Positions 1 to 7,803 of a stretch of DNA of 64,000 nucleotides are shown one piece after another; positions within the stretch are counted from its first letter, which is position 1; the number at the start of each line of letters is the position of its first letter. Where the stretch lies: NCBI RefSeq assembly GCF_030269445.1, contig NZ_BSTJ01000006.1, positions 439,204 to 503,203 of the forward strand. The letters run 5' to 3'. The notes below the pieces were generated by a model. It worked only from the letters and a program-made list of their open reading frames with translations, had not been told where the DNA came from and did not search any database. Made by a program: the position numbers and the translations under genes. The stretch is from Actinoallomurus iriomotensis (lineage in GTDB: Bacteria; Actinomycetota; Actinomycetes; Streptosporangiales; Streptosporangiaceae).

Positions 1-2
1 AT

Positions 3-1364
3 GACGGCCGGCTCGATGACGTTTACCCGCTTAACGAGTTCAGCGCGAACCGGATCGGCCGTGCCTTCGGCTCCCTGCTGGTCGACCAGGGGATCTCCGA
101 GGTCGTCGTGGGCTACGACGCGCGCAGCTATTCGGAGATGCTCGCCAACGCGGTCACCGTCGGCCTGCTCTCCACCGGTGTTGACGTCGTCTTCTTGGGG
201 CTCGCCACCACTCCTTTGGTCTACTTCGCGCAGCACGAGCTCGGGGGCACCGCCGGAATCTGCGTGACGGCCAGCCACAACCCCAACGGCTGGTCGGGTT
301 TCAAACTCTCCAACCGGCCGTCGGTCACTCTCGGACCCGAGGAGATCGCCGAAGTCGCCGATCGAGCGGCGAAGGGGAACTTCAGCCGTGGCCAAGGCCG
401 TTATCGAGAGCAGTCGCTGACGGAGGCCTACGCGAATTACATCGCCTCCGCCCTCCCCGCACCTCGTCCTCTCAAGGTCGTGATCGACGGGGGAAACAGC
501 ATCGCCGGTCCGATCGCCGAGCTTGCCCTCAAAGGGGCCGGATACGACGTCATCACTCTCAACCGTGAGCTGGACTGGACCTTTCCCAATCACGAGCCCG
601 ATCCCGAGTCGACGGCGTCTCGCGCGCAGATTCAGGAGGCCGTGGTCAAGCACGGAGCGCATTGCGGAATCTCGTTCGACGGTGACGGCGACCGTCTCGG
701 GGTGACGGATGGCGCCGGAAACATCGTCTGGGCGGACGCGATCCTGGCCCTTCTCGCCGAAGAGGTTCTGCGGCGCCGGCCGGGCGCTCCCATCGTGTAC
801 GACGTGAAATGCAGCAGAATGGTCACGGAGGTCATCGAGCGAGCGGGCGGCACTCCGGTCATGACGAAGACCGGCCACTCGCACATCAAGTCGAAGATGC
901 GTGACGTCAAGGCGCCGTTCGCGGGAGAGCGCAGCGGCCACTTCTTCTTCGCGGACGGCTACCTGGGCTACGACGACGCCATCTACGCCGCGCTGCGCCT
1001 GCTCTCCGTCATCGGTGCCGATCAACGGGATTTCGCCACCATTGTCGCCGACCTTCCGCACTACGAGGGAACGCCGACGATGCACGCCGAATGCGCGGAT
1101 TCCGACAAATATCGAGTGGTCGAGGACTTCGCGCGGTATGCGGAGTCGCTGAACCCTCGGGACATTGTTCGGATCAACGGTGTCCGTGTAGAATTCGACG
1201 ACGGATGGCTGCTGGTCCGGGCCTCCTCGAACATGCCGGCGCTCGTCATACTCGCCGAGGCGAACAGCAGCAGTCGGCTGTTCGAGCTTTATCAGATGCT
1301 GCGTACCGGTCTCAGTCGTTCGCCCGAAGTGGGCTCCGACTGGCTGAATGATCCATGGAAGTAA
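3..1364 (+). CDS. Phosphomannomutase/phosphoglucomutase (5' end outside window)
   Basis: Phosphohexomutase, moving phosphate between C1 and C6 of mannose or glucose phosphates in the cytosol. The frame is open from the first bases, so the start lies upstream; 453 residues are visible. Family motifs are present in order: the active-site phosphoserine loop TASHNPNGWSGF (about nt 267-302), the metal loop FDGDGDR (about 675-695), the sugar-specificity motif GERSGHFFF (about 925-951) and a C-terminal phosphate-binding stretch RASSNMP (about 1219-1239) in place of the usual RxSNTxP. Codon use is less GC3-biased than in the genes after 6 kb. It lies 33 bp upstream of the GlpX-like gene, probably in one operon. 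It could be the displaced housekeeping manB or a paralogue belonging to an accessory sugar cluster; the sequence alone does not decide. Family certain, substrate not. Confidence 0.9.
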   Translation, partial: DGRLDDVYPLNEFSANRIGRAFGSLLVDQGISEVVVGYDARSYSEMLANAVTVGLLSTGVDVVFLGLATTPLVYFAQHELGGTAGICVTASHNPNGWSGFKLSNRPSVTLGPEEIAEVADRAAKGNFSRGQGRYREQSLTEAYANYIASALPAPRPLKVVIDGGNSIAGPIAELALKGAGYDVITLNRELDWTFPNHEPDPESTASRAQIQEAVVKHGAHCGISFDGDGDRLGVTDGAGNIVWADAILALLAEEVLRRRPGAPIVYDVKCSRMVTEVIERAGGTPVMTKTGHSHIKSKMRDVKAPFAGERSGHFFFADGYLGYDDAIYAALRLLSVIGADQRDFATIVADLPHYEGTPTMHAECADSDKYRVVEDFARYAESLNPRDIVRINGVRVEFDDGWLLVRASSNMPALVILAEANSSSRLFELYQMLRTGLSRSPEVGSDWLNDPWK

Positions 1365-1397
1365 GCGTTCTCCAGCAGACCCGACTTCGTTGAGGCG

Positions 1398-2534
1398 ATG
1401 GCCGTGAGTACTGACTTCTTCGCACGAATTTCGGAGTTCGACCCAAAGATATCCAGCGCAACCTATCGGTCGGTCGGCGGCGAAGATGACGGAGACGTCT
1501 TCGACACCGCCGCCGTCGTGGTCACCGCGGCGATCGCCGCCGCGGCGGAGGCCGCCGCACGGTGCCCGACCGACGGTGAACTGTCGAGCACCAAACGCGC
1601 GATCGACGCGGCGGCGACCAACGCGGCGGAGGCGGTGTTCGCCGGAACGACCGCGGAGATCAACGTCACGGCGGGGGAGGGCGTCCGGGACGCCAGCCCC
1701 GGAGCGCAGACCGGGCAGGTCATCAACCGGGGAGGAGCCGCCGGCCGCTGGGACGGCATCTTCGACTACGTCGACGGCACCACGCTGGCGGCGCAGTCGC
1801 TGGCGGGTGCGCTCGCGCTCGGCGGCCTGGGCCAGGGCTTCCGGCCGGTGCCGGACCTGCAGGCGTACGCCATCCTCGCGCCGGTCGGGGCGCTGGACGG
1901 CTTCGACATCATGTCCAGTCCAGAAGATCACGCGGCCGAGGCGTTGAAACGCATCGCCGGTGCTCTGGACATGAAGGTCACCGACCTCGCGGTGGTGACG
2001 CATTCGGTGAACGGCCACCACCACCATGCCGGGCTGATCGAGCGGATGTCACAGTGCGCCGGCGAGGTGGTCGTTCCGCCGCACGTGTCGGTCGAGCCGC
2101 CGTACCTCCTCTCGCTGACCGGGTTGTCCCAGCCCCGAGTGCACGCCCTGATCGGCGCGATCGGGCTGACCGAGCTGGCGTTCGCGGCGGCCCTGCTCGA
2201 TCTGGTCGCACCCCACTACGAGTTCGTCTTCCGCCCGGCCTCGATCGCGGGGCAGCGGCGAGAGCAGGGCGAGACCCTCGGGCCGCTGTTCAAGTTCACC
2301 GACGAGGAGGTCGGCGAACTCGCCGAGGCCGGCTGGGCGACGGACCGTCAGTACCTGAGCTCCGACATCGTGCCCAGAGGGTCGGCGGAGGCCGCCGCGA
2401 TCTTCGCCGTGACGGAGAATGACGCGCTGTCGCTGCCCCGGCCGGCACGCACCGGAGACAAGACGGTCTCCTCCGGTCTCCTCCTGCGCCCGGACCGACG
2501 AGTCGGCCGGGTGACCATCACCAGGAGCGCCTGA
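1398..2534 (+). CDS. GlpX-like (class II FBPase family) sugar phosphatase, divergent
   Basis: A 378-residue protein related to GlpX, the class II fructose-1,6-bisphosphatase of the lithium-sensitive phosphatase superfamily. Visible signatures are GEGVRDASPG (about residues 93-102), where true GlpX has GEGExDEAPM, and the metal site DYVDGTT (about 124-130), where GlpX has DPIDGT. Both metal-binding aspartates are kept, but the flanking residues differ. The ER-H-E substrate helix of GlpX is replaced by a His-rich NGHHHHAGLIERM. Known for the family: Mg/Mn-dependent hydrolysis of sugar bisphosphates. Inferred: a monophosphate or unusual sugar/cyclitol phosphate substrate, because the neighbour is a phosphohexomutase. 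A GAGG at 1392-1395 is too close to the ATG at 1398 but well spaced for GTG 1404, so the true start may be 1404. It ends 9 bp from the end of the convergent NUDIX gene. Confidence 0.75.
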   Translation: MAVSTDFFARISEFDPKISSATYRSVGGEDDGDVFDTAAVVVTAAIAAAAEAAARCPTDGELSSTKRAIDAAATNAAEAVFAGTTAEINVTAGEGVRDASPGAQTGQVINRGGAAGRWDGIFDYVDGTTLAAQSLAGALALGGLGQGFRPVPDLQAYAILAPVGALDGFDIMSSPEDHAAEALKRIAGALDMKVTDLAVVTHSVNGHHHHAGLIERMSQCAGEVVVPPHVSVEPPYLLSLTGLSQPRVHALIGAIGLTELAFAAALLDLVAPHYEFVFRPASIAGQRREQGETLGPLFKFTDEEVGELAEAGWATDRQYLSSDIVPRGSAEAAAIFAVTENDALSLPRPARTGDKTVSSGLLLRPDRRVGRVTITRSA

Positions 2535-2543
2535 ACCCACCGC

Positions 2544-3089
2544 TCACAGCAGACCCAGATGCTGCAGTCCCAGGAGCCCCGAGTCGACGTCGGTCATCCT
2601 GCCTTCGCGTAGCGCGCGCCGTAGGTCGTCGATGGTGACGAGTACTACACGCGTCACCTCGGGGTCGAGGTCGGATGGCGCCGACGCGAGCACGCAATCC
2701 GTCGCCGTGAAGCAGTACTTCTTGGCCGAGGAGTAGGCGTCCAGGTAGCAAGTGGCATGGAGCTCGACCGATCCCCGGTAACCGGTCTCCTCCAGGAGTT
2801 CGCGCTCGGCGGCCGTCGACGGAGTCTCGTTCTCATCGATGAAACCGCCGGGCAGCTCACGGAGCAGATCTCCTGGGCCGGGGCGATACTGCTCCACCAT
2901 TATCACCCGCTGTTCGCGGGTGAGCGCGACGATGCTGACCGTCGGCCGGGCCACCGAGATGTAGTAGATGGCCTCGCTGCCATCCGGCAGGAGATAGCCC
3001 ACCTGGTCGAGTCCCCGGCCGAAGGCCCGGAACACCGGTTCGCGCGAGGTCTCCACCCACCTCTCGGAAGCAGGCGGTGGTGCGTCCAC
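2544..3089 (-). CDS. NUDIX hydrolase (ADP-ribose pyrophosphatase-like)
   Basis: A 181-residue NUDIX protein. The box is perfect: G, five residues, E, seven residues, then RELLEETGY, within GGFIDENETPSTAAERELLE. Its length and the PGPGDLLRELPGG segment before the box match the ADP-ribose/nucleotide-sugar pyrophosphatase subgroup, which cleaves a nucleoside diphosphate linked to X. The frame stays open far upstream, but GTG at 3089 is the credible start: it shares one base with the TAG stop of the aminotransferase (TAGTG), a GAGGGG precedes it, and the upstream part has no family similarity. Third gene of a minus-strand operon (membrane protein, aminotransferase, NUDIX). Inferred role: hydrolysis of a nucleotide-sugar or related intermediate in that pathway. 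Substrate unknown. Confidence 0.88.
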   Translation of the reverse strand: MDAPPPASERWVETSREPVFRAFGRGLDQVGYLLPDGSEAIYYISVARPTVSIVALTREQRVIMVEQYRPGPGDLLRELPGGFIDENETPSTAAERELLEETGYRGSVELHATCYLDAYSSAKKYCFTATDCVLASAPSDLDPEVTRVVLVTIDDLRRALREGRMTDVDSGLLGLQHLGLL

Positions 3090-4171
3090 TAGTGTCCCCT
3101 CTTCGCCAACGCGTCGTGCAGGGCCTGTACGACCGTCTTCGTGTCCTCTTCCGGCATGTGGCTCCAGGTGGGCAGCCAGGCGGTGGACGCGGAGACCTCG
3201 GCGGCCACCGGGCAGGGCAGCCGAACGCCGTCCGCGTACAGCGGCAGCTCCGGCAGCGACGGCCAGATGGCCCTGGCGTCGATGCCGCCCGACCTCAGCT
3301 CGCCGACCAGCTCGTCGCGGTCCGGAACGGTGACGGGGTGAAGCCAGCACGAATACCGTGCCCACGGCGCGATCGGCCGGTGGCCGACGGCGTCATCGGC
3401 GATGGAGGAGCGATAGCGATCGGCCACCGCATTTCTCCGCGCGGTCAACTCGTCCCATCGTTCGAGCTGTGCCGCACCGATCGCCGCGGTGACGTTCGTC
3501 ATCCGCATGTTGTGGCCGACGACTTCATGCCAGTAACGCCGCTCTGGCCGCATGCCGTGGTTGGCGATGATCCGCATGCGGTCGGCGAGTTCGTCGTCAT
3601 CGGTGCCGGCGCACCCGCCCTCCCCGGTGCTGATCGTCTTGTTCGAGTGGAAGCTGAAGATCGAGATATTCCCGAAGGAGCCGGTGGGAGATCCTTTGTA
3701 CCCGGCGCCGTGGGCCTGGGCGGCGTCCTCGATGAGAGGTACCCCGAGTTCGCTCAGCCTGTCGAAGTCACACGGATGCCCGAGCAGGTCGACCGCGATG
3801 ATCGCTCTGGTCCGGTCCGTGACGAGCGACGCGGCGAGCGCGGGATCGATCGTCCAGTCCTGAGGAGTGATGTCGCACATCACCGGGGTCGCGCCGACGG
3901 TGCGCACCGTCGCCGCGGGAGAGACGAACGTCAGCGCCGGGACGATCACCTCATCGCCGGGGCCGACGCCCAGCGCGCGAAGCGCCAGCTCCAGCGCCGC
4001 CGTCCCGCTGCTGACCGCGAGCACGTGCCGGCGCCCGGTAAGCCGCGCGATGCCGCGCTGAAATCGATCGAGATAGGGGCCGCTGCCGGAAATCCATCCC
4101 GAACTCATCGCATCACTGACGAATGCGGATTCGAGGGCGCCGATTGACGGTGATGACAGTGGTATGCGCAT
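3089..4171 (-). CDS. DegT/DnrJ/EryC1/StrS family PLP-dependent sugar aminotransferase
   Basis: A 360-residue fold-type I aminotransferase of the sugar-aminotransferase (DegT/StrS) family, which normally transfers an amino group from glutamate or glutamine to a keto-sugar. It carries the SGTAALELALRALGVGPGDE segment that grips PLP phosphate (about residues 54-73), the EDAAQAHGA motif with the PLP-ring aspartate, and the Schiff-base lysine in FSFHSNKTISTGEGG (about 180-194). Start at 4171, where ATG overlaps the TAA of the upstream gene (TAATG); an ORF continues 26 codons further but has no homologous feature there. Such enzymes usually sit in deoxyaminosugar, aminocyclitol or surface-polysaccharide clusters. 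Here there are no sugar dehydratase, glycosyltransferase or NDP-sugar synthase genes inside the window; they may lie to the left of it. Confidence 0.92.
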   Translation of the reverse strand: MRIPLSSPSIGALESAFVSDAMSSGWISGSGPYLDRFQRGIARLTGRRHVLAVSSGTAALELALRALGVGPGDEVIVPALTFVSPAATVRTVGATPVMCDITPQDWTIDPALAASLVTDRTRAIIAVDLLGHPCDFDRLSELGVPLIEDAAQAHGAGYKGSPTGSFGNISIFSFHSNKTISTGEGGCAGTDDDELADRMRIIANHGMRPERRYWHEVVGHNMRMTNVTAAIGAAQLERWDELTARRNAVADRYRSSIADDAVGHRPIAPWARYSCWLHPVTVPDRDELVGELRSGGIDARAIWPSLPELPLYADGVRLPCPVAAEVSASTAWLPTWSHMPEEDTKTVVQALHDALAKRGH

Positions 4172-5559
4172 TACTCCCGCGTCTTCCAGATCCAGCCGAC
4201 GACCGCCAGAACGATGATGATGAGTCCGATGCTGGTGGACAGGCGCCACCAGCTGTCCTTGGAAATCCAGTCGCCGAACTGCTGTACCAGACCGGGAATG
4301 CCGACGACCGCCAGGGCGACCGCGAGGACCGCGAGGAACGTGTTGGTGCGGGCCTGGGTCTCCTGCTCGCGGATCTGCACGAGCGCGCGCGCCATCGTGC
4401 CGGCTTTTTCCATGTCGCCGGACAGCGTCTGCATCGTTTCGCTTATGCCGCGGAGCGTGTCTATACGGTCGTTGAGGACCCTGTTGCGCGGCTCAATGAG
4501 TTTTCCGCGGAATCTGGCGAGACGGTCGATCAGTGAAAGGTGCTGCAACTGCGTGCGGGAGAAGGTGCCGTGCTCAACCGCGCTCATGCCTTCGCGCTGA
4601 GTGAAGTCGGCCATGACGTCGTTGTACCGGTTTGCGAGGTCCTCGGCCACGGCCGAGCGTAAAGCCATGGTGCTCCATACGAAGATGGAAGACGAATCAT
4701 ATCCATAGTTCTGCAGCCGAAACCGGGACCTGTCTCGGAAGAACGCGGGAAGATGTCCGATCTCGAGGCAGCATGCGCTGTTCGCGAACACCATATGATC
4801 GTCCAGGAAGCGGAAGCCGGTGCTCACCTCATGGAAGACGAGTTCCGGGCCGCGCTGCAGCCACAGTCCGTCATGGAGGATATGATCGGACGGGTACCCC
4901 AGAATCGCGGATATCTCCCAGGCGTATTTGCGCGATTCATAAATACCGGCATACATCTCGTCCGGGTCTCGGTGGGCCGTGCCGGTGAGGTCCCAGATCT
5001 GCACGGCAAGGCAGTTGTGCAGCATCCACGTCTGGGCTATGTCGTCGGCCTTGAGCAGGCCGTTCTTGACCAGCGCGCCGGCGACCTGTGCGGCCAGCTC
5101 CGCGCTCGTGTCCATCCGCGTGATGCCGCGTATCGCGGCAAGGCATTGTGACATCCCGAGAGGGGATTCGATCGCGATGCTGGGCAGCCCGTCATTTCGC
5201 GGAGTGGATATCACGAAGGGGACGGCGGAGACGAAGTAGTCGCCCGACTGGGAGATCACCGACTGGCTGAGCCCGGTGCCCGGTGTCGCGCCGATGGTGT
5301 CGGCGATGGCCGCCGGAAGGTCGCCGGCCGGATAATACCTGCTGTAGATGAGCTCGCTTCCGCTGCTCACCTTGTCGCTGTAGCCGTATCCGAAGTCGTC
5401 GTCGACATCTTCGAAGATGTCGTCCGCCTGTATATCGGCGGACTTCAGGCGATGTGCGAAGTAGGCGACGATCGTCATGCCGCTTATTTGCAGGCTCTCG
5501 GCGCCCGGGGGAGGCGGAACCTCACCCGCCGACCCAAAGATCGACGTCGCATACTCCAT
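4171..5559 (-). CDS. Unknown protein with C-terminal coiled-coil and two membrane helices (CorA-like layout)
   Basis: A 462-residue protein of no family I recognise. The first ~300 residues look soluble, with many aromatic and acidic residues. A helical, coiled-coil-like stretch follows (roughly residues 320-395, rich in R, E and L). Near the C-terminus are two membrane segments, TFLAVLAVALAVVGIPGLV and STSIGLIIIVLAVVGWIW, separated by a short polar loop and ending KTRE. Soluble domain, long helix and terminal TM pair is the CorA magnesium-channel plan, but the GMN/GxN signature after the first TM is missing (GIPG instead). Start: ATG 5559 with a strong GGGGAGAG 7-8 nt upstream; ATG 5598 (AGGAAAG) is an alternative. 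The stop overlaps the aminotransferase start (TAATG), so the two are translationally coupled. Third positions are unusually AT-rich, suggesting transfer. Confidence 0.8.
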   Translation of the reverse strand: MEYATSIFGSAGEVPPPPGAESLQISGMTIVAYFAHRLKSADIQADDIFEDVDDDFGYGYSDKVSSGSELIYSRYYPAGDLPAAIADTIGATPGTGLSQSVISQSGDYFVSAVPFVISTPRNDGLPSIAIESPLGMSQCLAAIRGITRMDTSAELAAQVAGALVKNGLLKADDIAQTWMLHNCLAVQIWDLTGTAHRDPDEMYAGIYESRKYAWEISAILGYPSDHILHDGLWLQRGPELVFHEVSTGFRFLDDHMVFANSACCLEIGHLPAFFRDRSRFRLQNYGYDSSSIFVWSTMALRSAVAEDLANRYNDVMADFTQREGMSAVEHGTFSRTQLQHLSLIDRLARFRGKLIEPRNRVLNDRIDTLRGISETMQTLSGDMEKAGTMARALVQIREQETQARTNTFLAVLAVALAVVGIPGLVQQFGDWISKDSWWRLSTSIGLIIIVLAVVGWIWKTRE

Positions 5560-5889
5560 GCGTCTCTCCCCTGAGCCCCGCGCGGCTTCGCCGGACATGC
5601 TTTCCTGTCCGTACAAGTCCTCGTATGAAAGATTCTACATCTAATAGCGAAATTCAAGGTCGTGTGTGTAATCTCCGGCGCGTCCGTGTCGCTGTGGGCC
5701 GTTGCGGCATTGCCCGCCGATCGCCTGCCGGCGAGATAGTGCGAGGTAGAAGACGGTGCAGGCGTCACATGAGGGCTCGCTGGTCGTCGTGGGGGCGAGG
5801 GGTGGGGCGAGCCGCGATGAGGCACCCGCCCAAGACACGGCGGCGATGGTGGTGGCGGTGGTCGTGGGCGCGCGGTACGGTCTGCCATT

Positions 5890-6267
5890 GTGAGCCTCGT
5901 CCGGATTTGCTCCCGCACAGCGTGCAAGGAGCCCGCAGTCTTTACGCTCACGTACGTCTACCGTGACTCTACGGCGGTTCTGGGGCCCCTCGCGGCCTAC
6001 GCGGAGCCCCACTGCTACGACCTGTGCGTCGATCACGCGGAGAGGCTGACCGCGCCGATGGGCTGGGAGCTCGTGCGGCTTCCGGCCGAGCCCGACTCCA
6101 CCTGCACGACCGATGACCTGGAGGCCCTCGCGGACGCCGTCCGGGAGGCCGCCCGTCCGGTGAAGCGCGAGGAGCCCGTGGGTCAGGCCGTCGAGGTCGG
6201 CCGTCGCGGCCACCTCCGGATGCTGCGATCCGAGTCGCCGGGGCCGAGGAACGCCAGCGAGAGTTGA
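5890..6267 (+). CDS. DUF3499 family protein
   Basis: A 125-residue protein matching the actinobacterial DUF3499 family (Mycobacterium Rv3258c). A cysteine/histidine-rich N-terminal half (CSRTACKEPAVFTLTYVY, then EPHCYDLCVDHAERLTAP) looks like a small zinc-ribbon module, followed by an acidic and then a variable tail. Function unknown; cytosolic. In Mycobacterium and Streptomyces this gene lies directly upstream of manB, the SIS-domain gene and manA. Here the Trm112-like gene follows after 136 bp and manB is missing. GTG 5890 has no Shine-Dalgarno, but TACGGT lies at 5874-5879, where a -10 box would place transcription start on the GTG, so the message is probably leaderless. Confidence 0.85.
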   Translation: MSLVRICSRTACKEPAVFTLTYVYRDSTAVLGPLAAYAEPHCYDLCVDHAERLTAPMGWELVRLPAEPDSTCTTDDLEALADAVREAARPVKREEPVGQAVEVGRRGHLRMLRSESPGPRNASES

Positions 6268-6403
6268 CGCGGGAGGAACAGCTGCCGGGCGGTCGTGCCA
6301 GATGCCGCGCCCAGTAAGCTTCCTATGCTGGAAGACCAGGCATTCCACCCGATGTAACGGCTGATGATCGTCATTTTGGCGGGTCAGTCCCTAAGGAGAG
6401 TCC

Positions 6404-6577
6404 GTGAACATCGACTCCTGGCTGTTGGAGATCCTCGCGTGCCCCAACTGCAAGGGCGAGCTGAGGTCCGACGAGGCGGCGGAGGAGCTCGTCTGCACCG
6501 GCACGTGCAAGTACGCCTACCCGGTTCGCGACGACATCCCGGTCCTGCTGGTGGACGAGGCCAGGACGCCTGCATGA
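6404..6577 (+). CDS. Trm112-like small zinc-ribbon protein
   Basis: A 57-residue protein of the Trm112p-like/YcaR family. It starts INSIDE-type: [21 protein letters not shown] and continues with [19 protein letters not shown]; the CxxC plus CxxxC pair is the usual zinc site and [11 protein letters not shown] is the family C-terminal signature. Trm112 proteins act as small stabilising partners of methyltransferases in eukaryotes and archaea; the bacterial role is not settled. GTG at 6404 follows a clear AAGGAGAG at 6393-6400, and the gene ends 58 bp before the SIS gene, so the two are very likely one operon, as in other actinobacteria. Confidence 0.9.
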   Translation: MNIDSWLLEILACPNCKGELRSDEAAEELVCTGTCKYAYPVRDDIPVLLVDEARTPA

Positions 6578-6635
6578 CGCGAGCCGCGTCCGTCCCGGGG
6601 GCGACCCCCCGGTATATCGGAGGGCCGGCGCGACG

Positions 6636-7787
6636 ATGAGTTTTCCCGAGCCCGACTACGGCCGTCTCGACGATCCCGAGGCACTGGCCGAGGCGGACCC
6701 GGGCGAGATGCTGCGTCATGTCGCTTCGGCGGCCGCACAGGTCCGTGAGGCGCGCCTGCTCGCCACCGAGGCGGGGGTCGACCGTGTCGCCGCGGGCGGG
6801 CGGCCGCGGGCCGTGGTGATCGTCGGCATGGGCGCGTCCGGCATCGTCGGCGACCTGATCGACGCCGTCTGCGGCCTGGGCTGTCCCGTTCCGGTGACGA
6901 CCGTCCGCGGACACCGGCTGCCCGGCTGGGTCGGCGTCGCCGATCTCGTCATCGCCGTCTCGCGCTCCGGCTCGACCGAGGAGACCCTCGGGCTGGTGGC
7001 CGATGCCGCACGGCGCGGATGCCGGCTGCTGTGCGTCGGGGCCGGCGGCTCGCCGCTCGCCGACATGGCCCTACAGGCCGGTGGGCTGTTCGTGCCGGCG
7101 CCGGCCGCCGCGCGGTCGCGGGCGGCGCTGTGGGGCCTGGCCGTGCCGCCCCTGCTCGCCCTCGACATTCTCGGCCTGACCGTCGTACGGCCCGAGGTGC
7201 TCGAACGCACCGCCGAGCGGTTGGAGGAGATGAGCCACCTGTGCCGCCCGGCCAGCGAGTCGTTCGTCAACCCCGGCAAGCAGACCGCGCTGGAGATCGC
7301 TGGGTCGATCCCGGTCATCTGGGGCACGTCGCCGCTGACCGGCGTGGTGGCGCGGCGGTTCGCCGCCCAGCTCGCCACCGACGCCAAGTACCCGGCCATT
7401 CCCGGCGAGCTGCCCGAGGCCGGGCACGGCCAGGTGGTGGTCTTCGACGGCCCCTTCGCGACGAGGGCCGGCTCCGCGGAGACCGGTGAGGATGACTTCT
7501 TCCGCGACCGCGTCGACGAACCGGAGACCACGCGGCTGTGCCTGGTCGTCGTGCGCGACACCGACGAGCATCCGCAGGTGACGCGGCGGCGGGAGGCGTC
7601 CGCCGAGCTCGCGGCCGAACGCGGTGTGACGGTCACCGAGCTGACCGCCCGCGGCGAGCATCCGCTCGAACGCCTGGCCGGCCTCATCGCCCACGCGGAC
7701 TACGCGAGCGTCTACCTCGCGCTGGCCCTCGGAACCGACCCGACCCCCCTGCCAGCCATCCAGGAACTCGAAGTGAGGATCTCATGA
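6636..7787 (+). CDS. SIS-domain protein, phosphoglucose/phosphomannose isomerase-like (Rv3256c/TobH type)
   Basis: A 383-residue protein with the actinobacterial bifunctional phosphoglucose/phosphomannose isomerase-like architecture: an N-terminal SIS domain with the sugar-phosphate loop IVGMGASGIVGDL (about residues 61-73) and the serine-rich AVSRSGSTEETL (about 106-117), then a C-terminal SIS-like half with IAGSIPVIWGTS and ALALGTDPTPLPAIQELE. Family knowledge suggests a sugar isomerase; in actinobacteria it is always near manA and manB, and its biochemical role is little tested. ATG 6636 is preceded by GGAGGG at 6619-6624. The stop TGA overlaps an ATG opening an 8-codon ORF, after which the CDF gene begins at TTG 7804; manA, the expected next gene, is absent. 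Confidence 0.85.
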   Translation: MSFPEPDYGRLDDPEALAEADPGEMLRHVASAAAQVREARLLATEAGVDRVAAGGRPRAVVIVGMGASGIVGDLIDAVCGLGCPVPVTTVRGHRLPGWVGVADLVIAVSRSGSTEETLGLVADAARRGCRLLCVGAGGSPLADMALQAGGLFVPAPAAARSRAALWGLAVPPLLALDILGLTVVRPEVLERTAERLEEMSHLCRPASESFVNPGKQTALEIAGSIPVIWGTSPLTGVVARRFAAQLATDAKYPAIPGELPEAGHGQVVVFDGPFATRAGSAETGEDDFFRDRVDEPETTRLCLVVVRDTDEHPQVTRRREASAELAAERGVTVTELTARGEHPLERLAGLIAHADYASVYLALALGTDPTPLPAIQELEVRIS

Positions 7788-7803
7788 ACGCCCAGGAACG
7801 ATC

